Positions 1 through 5,993 of a stretch of DNA of 13,725 bases are shown in pieces (position 1 is the stretch's first letter; each line of letters starts with the position of its first letter). Location of the stretch: NCBI GenBank assembly GCA_003562605.1, contig PWUG01000128.1, positions 1 through 13,725 on the forward strand. The letters run 5' to 3'. A model generated the notes under the pieces. That model saw only the letters and a list, made by a program, of their open reading frames with translations. It searched no databases and was not told the origin of the DNA. The DNA is from Syntrophomonadaceae bacterium. Its GTDB lineage: Bacteria; Bacillota_D; Dethiobacteria; DTU022. The position numbers were made by a program, and so were the translations under genes.

Positions 1-285
1 AACCGCATCCGTGGTTTGAACCCCTGGCCCGGCGCCTACACTATTTTTGAAGGCAAAAGGCTTAAAGTGTGGCGGGCAGCCCGGCCCGAAACGAATGGCG
101 AAGGTGAAACCCTGCAGAAACCGGGAACAATCCTGGCCGCCGGTGAAGATTCAATGACCGTTGCCACCACGGACGGTGCTCTGACCCTCCTTGATTTACA
201 GCCGGAGGGGAAAAGGCCCATGGATGCAGGCTCATTCTGCTGTGGTTACCGTATCGGACCGGGCCGGCGCCTTAACGGGGAGTAG
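1..285 (+). CDS. fmt: Methionyl-tRNA formyltransferase, C-terminal fragment (5' end outside window)
   Basis: The reading frame is open from base 1 to the TAG at 283-285, giving the last 94 residues of a protein. It begins NRIRGLNPWPGAYT, and the RGLNPWPGAYT stretch is a hallmark at the linker and start of the C-terminal OB-like domain of Fmt. It is followed by the small beta-rich tail that contacts tRNA (KRLKVWRA, then PGTILAAGEDSMTVATTDGALTLLDLQ). Fmt formylates methionyl-tRNA(fMet) with 10-formyl-THF for initiation. The catalytic formyltransferase domain lies upstream of the window. The codon often taken as a start at 16 (TTG, the Leu of RGL) is internal to this domain. rsmB begins 5 bp after the stop, as in the fmt-rsmB operons of many Bacillota, which supports the identification. 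Confidence 0.95.
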   Translation, partial: NRIRGLNPWPGAYTIFEGKRLKVWRAARPETNGEGETLQKPGTILAAGEDSMTVATTDGALTLLDLQPEGKRPMDAGSFCCGYRIGPGRRLNGE

Positions 286-290
286 CTGCT

Positions 291-1652
291 TTGAACAGTA
301 AAAGAAGACCGCAGAAAAATGCCCGTGAAACAGCCCTGCGTGCCCTGGTCCGGGTCGAACAGGACGGGGCTTACCTGAACCTGGCGCTGCCGGCTTTATT
401 GCAAAATCTTGCTCCGGAAGATCGGTCGCTCGCCATACAACTGGCAACGGGAACTGTCCAGCATCTAAACACTTTGGATTGGTCTATAAACACCTTTTCC
501 CGCCGTTCAATAAAGACTTTTACCCCCTGGATCCGTAACCTGCTGCGGCTCAGTGCTTTCCAGATCCTCTACCTCGGGCGCATTCCCGATTATGCTGTTG
601 TTGATGAAGCAGTTCGCCTGGCCCGCCGCTATGGCCACCGGGGGGTTGCCGGTCTGGTCAATGCTCTTTTAAGGCGTCTCACCACCGAGCGCTCTAATCT
701 GCCCTGGCCGGACCGTGAGCACCAGCCGACCGAATACCTTTCTCTTAAACAGAGCCAACCTCAATGGCTGGTCTCAAGATTGATCCGCCGCTTCGGTTTT
801 CAGGAAGCGGAAAAATGGTGTATTGCCTGCAATAAAAAGCCGTTAACTTCGGTTCGGCCCAACTCACTCAGGACCAATCCTGACGAATTAATTGTTATGC
901 TTAATAATGAAGGGATAAATGCAGTTCCCAGTCCTGCCGTGCCTGGAATGCTGCGCATCGAAGCCGGTGTTTCTCCTGCCACAACCCGTTCATTCAGGGA
1001 TGGTTACTTTACAATTCAAGGTGAAAGTTCAGCCCTGGTTGCCCCTTTGCTATCCCCTAAAGCGGGTGATACTGTTGTAGATCTCTGCAGCGCACCGGGT
1101 GGTAAGAGCACCCACCTGGCAGAGTTAATAAAGGACCGGGGCCGTATTTACGCTGTTGAACTGCACAGCCATCGTCTCCGGCTGGTTGAAAAAGCGGCAG
1201 CCCGCCTGGGGCTGCAATCGATCGTGCCCGTCATGGCGGACGGCAGGAGTGTCGAAAGGCAGGATCTGTCGGAGCCGTCTGCTGTTTTAGTCGATGCTCC
1301 CTGCTCGGGCCTCGGAGTTATCAGGCGGCTGCCCGAAATTAAGTGGCGCAGGCGTGAAGAAGATCTGCCTGCCCTGCAGACACTGCAGATCGAATTGCTT
1401 TCTGCCGCGGCCCGTATACTGCCACCCGGGGGGAAACTGCTCTACTCGGTCTGCACCGGAGAACCTGAAGAAACTGCCCGGGTAGTTGAAGCTTTTACAA
1501 GCGCCAACAGACAATTTTCACTCGAAGATTTGCTTCCTTTACTGCCGAAAACGCTTCGGAACGGCCTGGATGATTCTCAAACAGTTACACTCTGGCCCCA
1601 ACGCCACGATCTCGATGGATTCTATATGGCTCTCTGGCGTAAAAAAGGGTAA
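291..1652 (+). CDS. rsmB: 16S rRNA (cytosine-967-C5)-methyltransferase RsmB
   Basis: This 453-residue protein has the full RsmB architecture. An N-terminal NusB-like RNA-binding domain spans about residues 8-140 (ARETALRALVRVEQ, then the DYAVVDEAVRLAR helix). It is followed by a SAM-dependent Rossmann methyltransferase. Visible motifs are DLCSAPGGK at 264-272 (SAM binding), DAPCSG at 335-340 with Cys338, and YSVCT at 385-389 with Cys388. These match the two-cysteine mechanism of m5C RNA methyltransferases, in which the motif VI Cys (Cys388) is the nucleophile and the motif IV Cys aids release. Motif VI usually reads YSTCT, so Val387 is a mild deviation. The start is TTG at 291 with GGGGAG at 277-282 inside the fmt end. 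Length is close to the E. coli and B. subtilis proteins. It follows fmt closely and is presumably cotranscribed with it. Confidence 0.96.
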   Translation: MNSKRRPQKNARETALRALVRVEQDGAYLNLALPALLQNLAPEDRSLAIQLATGTVQHLNTLDWSINTFSRRSIKTFTPWIRNLLRLSAFQILYLGRIPDYAVVDEAVRLARRYGHRGVAGLVNALLRRLTTERSNLPWPDREHQPTEYLSLKQSQPQWLVSRLIRRFGFQEAEKWCIACNKKPLTSVRPNSLRTNPDELIVMLNNEGINAVPSPAVPGMLRIEAGVSPATTRSFRDGYFTIQGESSALVAPLLSPKAGDTVVDLCSAPGGKSTHLAELIKDRGRIYAVELHSHRLRLVEKAAARLGLQSIVPVMADGRSVERQDLSEPSAVLVDAPCSGLGVIRRLPEIKWRRREEDLPALQTLQIELLSAAARILPPGGKLLYSVCTGEPEETARVVEAFTSANRQFSLEDLLPLLPKTLRNGLDDSQTVTLWPQRHDLDGFYMALWRKKG

Positions 1653-1655
1653 ATC

Positions 1656-1684
1656 TTGCTTAGAGGCCTTCTATTTGCTATACT
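1656..1684 (+). promoter_or_regulatory. Probable sigma-A promoter of the phosphatase-kinase operon
   Basis: A -35 element TTGCTT (1656-1661) is separated by 17 bp from TATACT (1679-1684). TG at 1676-1677 gives an extended -10 (TGCTATACT). The -10 matches consensus at 5 of 6 positions, the -35 at 3 of 6, and the extended -10 compensates. Predicted transcription start is near 1691, inside the 79-bp gap after rsmB. It would transcribe the phosphatase, the kinase and likely rsgA-rpe. The site is inferred from sequence only. Confidence 0.6.
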
Positions 1685-1731
1685 GAATGAAAATATTACA
1701 GAAAAATACTGGTTCAGGGGGTTTACTTCTT

Positions 1732-2481
1732 GTGCAGGTAGCAGGCCTTACTAATAAGGGAATGGAACGCCCTAGAAACGAAGACAACTTCTTTGTAAAA
1801 GTGGAATCTAATGTTGCTTTGCTTGTAGTTGCCGACGGGATGGGCGGGCACCGGGCCGGTAACGTGGCCAGTGGGTTGGCTGTTTCTGCAGCTGAAAAAT
1901 TTTGGGCTGATTTAGATCGTTCCACCCAACTTTCTGCAGAAGAAACCAATAAATTGATCAAATGTTTGATCCTTGATGCCAATGAACTTATCCTTGATGA
2001 AGCAGGTAGCTCTGCCGAACAGCAGGGGATGGGTACCACTTTAACCGTTGGCCTGCTCTGCGGCAGCCGCCTGACTATCGGCCATATCGGAGACAGCCGC
2101 GCCTACCTTATTAACAACGGTCAAATAAGGCTTTTAACCAGGGATCATTCCCTGTTGGAAGAGTTAATTCAAAATGGGCAGGTTAAGCCCGAAGAAGCCA
2201 AGAACCATCCCCAGCGTCATGTCCTCACCCGTGCCCTCGGCATTGCTTCCGATCTCCAGGTTGACGTAACCGAACAGGAAATCGAAACAGGCTCGGTTCT
2301 TCTCTTTTGCACCGACGGCCTGACTAACCTGGTCAGTGAAGACGAAATTCTGGCAGCATCCTCGGGACAACCCGAGCCGGGACTATTAGCCGAATCGCTG
2401 ATCGATCTGGCCAATTCCCGAGGTGGGTTCGATAACATTACCGTGGTTGTAGCAACCGGTATTGGGGGGCCGCAAGCTTAA
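1732..2481 (+). CDS. prpC: PP2C-family Ser/Thr protein phosphatase (PrpC/Stp type)
   Basis: This 249-residue metal-dependent phosphatase is the partner of the adjacent PASTA kinase and reverses its phosphorylations in the cytoplasm. PP2C motifs appear in order: RNED (15-18), DGMGGH (35-40), GMGTTLT, GHIGDSRAY, LTRDHS, the HVLTRALG stretch, TDG (194-196) and DN (234-235). Asp35, Asp195 and Asp234 are the expected metal ligands. I chose GTG 1732, which has AGGGGGT upstream at 1716-1722 and gives the usual N-terminus (VAGLTNKGMERPRNED). The ATG at 1687 would add 15 residues, has no good ribosome binding site, and lies at or upstream of the predicted transcription start. The TAA stop overlaps the kinase ATG by one base (TAATG), indicating translational coupling. 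Length matches B. subtilis PrpC (about 254 residues). Confidence 0.95.
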   Translation: MQVAGLTNKGMERPRNEDNFFVKVESNVALLVVADGMGGHRAGNVASGLAVSAAEKFWADLDRSTQLSAEETNKLIKCLILDANELILDEAGSSAEQQGMGTTLTVGLLCGSRLTIGHIGDSRAYLINNGQIRLLTRDHSLLEELIQNGQVKPEEAKNHPQRHVLTRALGIASDLQVDVTEQEIETGSVLLFCTDGLTNLVSEDEILAASSGQPEPGLLAESLIDLANSRGGFDNITVVVATGIGGPQA

Positions 2482-4118
2482 TGATCGGAAAAATATTAGC
2501 GGAACGCTATGAGCTGATTGAAAAAATTGCCGAAGGAGGAATGGCCCGGGTCTACCGCGGCCGCGATCTCCTTCTTAAAAGAACCGTGGCTGTAAAGGTG
2601 CTCAAGGATCAAATGACCGGTGATGCAGCTTTTATACGCCGTTTTGAACGTGAAGCCCAGTCTGCCGCTGCCCTTTCACACCCCCATATCGTAAATATTC
2701 ATGATGTGGGTGAGCAGGATGGCACTTACTTCATGGTTATGGAGTATGTTGATGGAAAAAATCTAAAAGAGTATATCAGGGAGAAAGGACGCCTGCCGGC
2801 GCACGAGGCGGTTAATATCGCACGCCAGATAGCTGATGCCCTGGAGCAGGCGCATAAAGCCGGTGTGGTTCACCGCGATATTAAGCCCCAGAATATCCTC
2901 TTTTCCCACGAGGGAAAAGTAAAAGTGACCGACTTTGGCATCGCCATTGCCGGTGACGGTGTAACAGTGACAGTAGGCGATGAAATTATCGGATCTGTCC
3001 AATATATTGCACCGGAACAAGCCAGGGGAGGGTTGGCCGGTAAACAATCGGACCTTTATTCGCTTGGGATAGTCCTCTATGAAATGGTTACCGGTAAAGT
3101 GCCTTTTGACGGTGAAAGCCCGGTTGCAGTGGCGATGAAACATATCCAGGAACAGATCGTTCCGCCGAGACAGCTGGTTGCCGATTTGCCCGAATCCCTG
3201 GAGCATATTATCTTAAAAGCGGTGCAGAAAGACTCGGCAGAACGTTATACCAGTGCCGCTGAACTGCTCGAGGATCTTTTTTATTCTGAAGATAACGGGG
3301 TGCCCGGTGTTAACCCGGCCCGAACCAGGACCAACAAAGACGGCAATGAAGACGATGACGCCATCTTAAGACCGGCCCGGCCAGTTCCAATAAAAAGCGG
3401 CTATAATGTTCCCCCAAAGAAAAAGCGGACATGGCTTAAGGTCTTAGTGGTTCTGATTTTGCTGGGATTGGTCATCGGCGGTGCAGCCTTCATGTTAAGC
3501 AGTTATGTTTTTGTACCCGAAGTTGCTGTACCCGAAGTCAAAGGACTGAGCCAGAGCGAAGCATCCCAGCTTTTAAGAGAAGAAGGGCTGGTTCCAGGCT
3601 CTGAGATCTTCTATATTTATGATGATGCTATAGCGGTCGGTAACGTGGTAAAAACCGAGCCTCCTGAAGGCCGTGTGGTTCGCAAAGACAGGATTATAGA
3701 ACTTTTTGTCAGTAAAGGGCCTGAATTTATTATAACCCCCGATCTTTCCGGACGGACTGAATTGGAAGCCAGGACTATCCTGCGCGAGCTCGAGCTAACC
3801 ATGCGTGTTGAAAGGGATTACAACGATGATGTTCCTGAAGGGATAATATACCGCCAGGTTCCCGGAGAATCATTCCGGATTTCGCGCGGTGAAGAAGTTG
3901 TCGTCTATGTAAGCGAGGGCCGCGGGCCCTTCCCTCTTGCCGATCTGACAGGATACTCGGAAAAGGGCGCACTCGACTACCTGGATGATAACGGTCTTCG
4001 GTCTCGCATTCGTTATCAATTCTCGATCGGTAGTTCCGGGCATGTTATCAGACAGATGCCGGAACCGGGACAGGAAGTATTACCAGGCCAAACTGTCGAT
4101 CTGATCGTCGGTGAGTAG
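2481..4118 (+). CDS. prkC: Membrane Ser/Thr protein kinase with three PASTA repeats (PrkC/Stk type)
   Basis: This 545-residue, single-pass Hanks-type kinase has a cytoplasmic catalytic domain and an extracytoplasmic PASTA sensor, the class that binds muropeptides/lipid II and controls cell wall, growth and spore exit. The kinase domain spans about 1-270. It has a glycine loop EGGMARVYRG (18-27), Lys39 in VAVKVLK, HRDIKPQN with catalytic Asp133, DFG at 151-153, and APE at 177-179. The activation loop holds Thr162 and Thr164 as likely autophosphorylation sites. A basic KKKR stretch precedes one membrane helix at about 318-345. Three PASTA repeats follow at about 349-417, 418-483 and 484-545. 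The first Gly of the glycine loop is Ala17, a modest departure. The gene overlaps the phosphatase stop by 1 bp and ends 11 bp before rsgA. Confidence 0.96.
   Translation: MIGKILAERYELIEKIAEGGMARVYRGRDLLLKRTVAVKVLKDQMTGDAAFIRRFEREAQSAAALSHPHIVNIHDVGEQDGTYFMVMEYVDGKNLKEYIREKGRLPAHEAVNIARQIADALEQAHKAGVVHRDIKPQNILFSHEGKVKVTDFGIAIAGDGVTVTVGDEIIGSVQYIAPEQARGGLAGKQSDLYSLGIVLYEMVTGKVPFDGESPVAVAMKHIQEQIVPPRQLVADLPESLEHIILKAVQKDSAERYTSAAELLEDLFYSEDNGVPGVNPARTRTNKDGNEDDDAILRPARPVPIKSGYNVPPKKKRTWLKVLVVLILLGLVIGGAAFMLSSYVFVPEVAVPEVKGLSQSEASQLLREEGLVPGSEIFYIYDDAIAVGNVVKTEPPEGRVVRKDRIIELFVSKGPEFIITPDLSGRTELEARTILRELELTMRVERDYNDDVPEGIIYRQVPGESFRISRGEEVVVYVSEGRGPFPLADLTGYSEKGALDYLDDNGLRSRIRYQFSIGSSGHVIRQMPEPGQEVLPGQTVDLIVGE
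3513..3542 (+). repeat. Short tandem duplication in prkC at the membrane-PASTA junction
   Basis: GTACCCGAAGT occurs at 3513-3523 and again at 3528-3538, a 15-bp period that encodes VPEVA followed by VPEV. It sits exactly between the membrane helix and the first PASTA repeat. It is in frame and adds five residues of linker. The second copy diverges after 11 bases, so this is a small old slippage event or chance; no function is implied. Confidence 0.5.
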
Positions 4119-4129
4119 GGAGGTTTTAT

Positions 4130-5020
4130 TTGCTTAAAGGAAAAGTGGTAAAAGCGGCGGGAGGATTTTTTAGTGTCCGTGACAAATCCGGCACAGAACA
4201 TATCTGCCGCGCCAGGGGTACCCTTAAGAGGGGTAAAAACGGTCTTATGGTTGGAGACTGGGTTCTGTTTGACCCTTCTGAGGAGAACTCTGTGACTGAA
4301 AGCGGTGAAGGGATAATTGAAAAACTACTGCCCCGGATTAACCGCCTTTACCGACCCATGGTATCCAATGTGGATCAACTGATTGTGGTTATGTCTCTTA
4401 AAGAGCCTGAATGCGACTGGCAGCTGGTCAGCCGCATGTTAATTTTTGCGGAAAAAGAAAAATTATCGGCAGTATTATGCCTGAATAAAACCGATCTTGT
4501 CGGGGAAAAAGAATTCGCTGCTTTAACCGGACAGGTGGATTATTATCCATACCCGATCCTTTACACCAGTGCAGTTAACGGGTCTGGACTGGAGCAGCTG
4601 GAGGAACGCTTGAGTGGACAGTGTTCCGTTTTTGCCGGTCCTTCAGGGGTAGGCAAATCTTCGCTACTTAATGCTATACAGCCGGGGCTTTCGCTGCAAA
4701 CCGGAATAGTCAGTGAAAAAATTAAGCGCGGCCGTCACACTACCCGGCAGGCTGAGCTTTTAAACCTAAGGTGCAGTGGATCGGTTGTCGATACACCCGG
4801 TTTCACGCGACTTGATTTTTCCGATCTTGAAGCGGATCAGCTGGCAGATTATTTTCCCGATTTCGATCCTCAGCTCGGCCGCTGCAGTTTTCGAAACTGC
4901 AGGCATATCAGTGAACCCGAATGTGCGGTAAAGCAGGAGATTGGCAGAAGCATTAACCCGATGCGTTATGATCACTACAAGTATTTTGTTCAGGAGCTAG
5001 GCAAACAGGAGGTATTTTAA
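4130..5020 (+). CDS. rsgA: Ribosome small-subunit-dependent GTPase RsgA (YloQ/CpgA)
   Basis: This 296-residue, circularly permuted GTPase tests and releases factors during late 30S subunit maturation. An N-terminal OB-fold (about 1-70) is followed by GTPase motifs in permuted order: G4 NKTD (119-122), the P-loop GPSGVGKSS (170-178), and G3 DTPG (221-224). The C-terminal zinc module has Cys252, Cys257, His259 and Cys265 (CSFRNCRHISEPEC), all ligands present. The start is TTG 4130, seven bases downstream of a strong TAGGGAGGT overlapping the kinase stop. The stop is 2 bp before rpe. Its position next to the prkC-type kinase matches B. subtilis, where RsgA (CpgA) is a reported substrate of PrkC. 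Confidence 0.97.
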   Translation: MLKGKVVKAAGGFFSVRDKSGTEHICRARGTLKRGKNGLMVGDWVLFDPSEENSVTESGEGIIEKLLPRINRLYRPMVSNVDQLIVVMSLKEPECDWQLVSRMLIFAEKEKLSAVLCLNKTDLVGEKEFAALTGQVDYYPYPILYTSAVNGSGLEQLEERLSGQCSVFAGPSGVGKSSLLNAIQPGLSLQTGIVSEKIKRGRHTTRQAELLNLRCSGSVVDTPGFTRLDFSDLEADQLADYFPDFDPQLGRCSFRNCRHISEPECAVKQEIGRSINPMRYDHYKYFVQELGKQEVF

Positions 5021-5022
5021 TC

Positions 5023-5673
5023 ATGCCCGTCAAAGTAGCGCCATCGTTGTTATCCGCAGATTTCAGCAGGCTGCGTGAAGAAGTCGAACGAATAGAGAAA
5101 AACGGTGCCGATTGGGTCCACCTCGATGTTATGGACGGTCATTTTGTGCCCTCTATTACCATCGGCCCGGTAGTGGTTAAATCTCTCCGCCCGCACACGG
5201 ATCTTTTTATGGATGCCCACCTGATGGTCAGTGAACCGGAAAATCATATCGAACAGTTTATCCAGGCAGGGGTAAACCTGGTTACCATCCAGGCAGAAGG
5301 CACAATCCATCTCGACCGGGCCTTGCGCAAGATTAAAGATTTAGGGGCAAAAGCAGGGGTAGCTCTAAATCCCGCCACCCCGCCGGCTGCTCTCGAATAC
5401 ATCTGGTCTCTGCTTGACCTGGTTCTTGTCATGAGCGTTAATCCGGGAGCTGGTGGGCAGGATTTCATTCCCACAGTCCTGCCTAAGATAGAATACATCG
5501 CCGATCAAATCCGTTCCCGTGACTTGCCTGTAGAGTTGGCAGTTGACGGCGGAGTCAACGGCGAAACCGCCCCGCAAATTATAAAAGCAGGCGCCACTGT
5601 TTTAGTGGCCGGCTCAGCGATCTTCAAGGCAGAAAATGGCATGGATTTAATTGGTGATTTGAAAAAATATTGA
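5023..5673 (+). CDS. rpe: Ribulose-phosphate 3-epimerase
   Basis: This 216-residue TIM-barrel enzyme interconverts ribulose 5-phosphate and xylulose 5-phosphate in the pentose phosphate pathway, in the cytoplasm. Family signatures are APSLLSADF at the N-terminus, HLDVMDGHFVP with catalytic/metal Asp35, MDAHLMV with a metal His, MSVNPGAGGQ (phosphate-side loop), and VDGGVN with Asp175, the second acid/base residue. Full length for the family. The start ATG 5023 has AGGAGGT at 5007-5013, inside the end of rsgA. The last codons contain the -35 box of the downstream riboflavin promoter. Its product pool (ribulose 5-phosphate) is also a substrate of RibBA downstream, a metabolic link that may be incidental because rpe follows rsgA in many Bacillota. 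Confidence 0.97.
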   Translation: MPVKVAPSLLSADFSRLREEVERIEKNGADWVHLDVMDGHFVPSITIGPVVVKSLRPHTDLFMDAHLMVSEPENHIEQFIQAGVNLVTIQAEGTIHLDRALRKIKDLGAKAGVALNPATPPAALEYIWSLLDLVLVMSVNPGAGGQDFIPTVLPKIEYIADQIRSRDLPVELAVDGGVNGETAPQIIKAGATVLVAGSAIFKAENGMDLIGDLKKY

Positions 5674-5686
5674 AATGTGCTATAAT
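5659..5686 (+). promoter_or_regulatory. Strong sigma-A promoter of the riboflavin operon
   Basis: TTGAAA (5659-5664, 5 of 6 to consensus) and a perfect TATAAT (5681-5686) are separated by 16 bp. TG at 5678-5679 gives an extended -10. Predicted transcription start is about 5693, just two bases before the first paired base of the riboswitch P1 helix (5695), a good fit. The -35 box lies inside the last codons of rpe. Confidence 0.82.
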
Positions 5687-5694
5687 TCATTTAT

Positions 5695-5852
5695 CCGTTA
5701 CTTCAGGGTCTGGTGAGGAGGGAAGCACCCTTCAATTCCGAACCGGCGGTAATGCCCCGGGTTACAACCGGAGAGCAAAGCCCGCGAGCCGTATAGGCTG
5801 ATCCGGTGCAAATCCGGAGCCGACAGTACAGTCTGGAAGGAAGAAGAAACGG
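5695..5852 (+). promoter_or_regulatory. FMN riboswitch (RFN element)
   Basis: Conserved RFN blocks occur in order: ACCGGCGGTAAT (5742-5753), AGCCCGCGAGCC, GATCCGGTGCAAATCCGGAG, and CCGACAGTACAGTCTGGA. P1 is formed by 5695-5704 with 5843-5852 (CCGTT-a-CTTC with GAAG-a-AACGG, one A-A mismatch). L6 is TGCAAAT between CCGG arms. P2 is short (TGG 5711-5713 with CCG 5738-5740), and its loop L2 is interrupted by an additional hairpin at 5717-5733. Removing that hairpin restores the canonical TGAAATT loop. The element binds flavin mononucleotide in the nascent RNA and, by context, represses the downstream ribDE-BA-H genes by transcription termination. Confidence 0.97.
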
Positions 5853-5877
5853 CAAAAAAGCGGCCTGTTTTCTAAAA

Positions 5878-5912
5878 AGACCCTGAAGCAGCTTAATGCT
5901 CAGGGTTTTTTT
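5878..5912 (+). terminator. Riboswitch-controlled rho-independent terminator with antiterminator pairing
   Basis: The arms CCCTG-a-AGCA (5881-5890) and TGCT-CAGGG (5897-5905) form a stem with one bulged A and a GCTTAA loop, followed by seven T (5906-5912). Bases 5878-5888 (AGACCCTGAAG) are perfectly complementary over 11 bp to 5701-5711 (CTTCAGGGTCT) at the 5' side of the aptamer. This gives a simple switch: FMN holds CTTC in P1 and frees the terminator, while without FMN the 5701-5711 segment captures the terminator's 5' arm. Bases 5913-5980 are leader with no further clear structure. Confidence 0.93.
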
Positions 5913-5993
5913 ATAAGAGTATCAATACAGCCACTGCCAAATTGCGGCTTGCTGTGTCCTGAACTCTGATTTCTAAAGACGAGGTGAGTTTAG

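Noticed and set aside
5925..5961. Possible hairpin in the ribD leader after the terminator (AGCC ... GGCT)
   Set aside because: The stem is short and broken, does not cover the ribosome binding site at 5981-5987, and does not pair clearly with the aptamer. A second, translational control layer is not supported.
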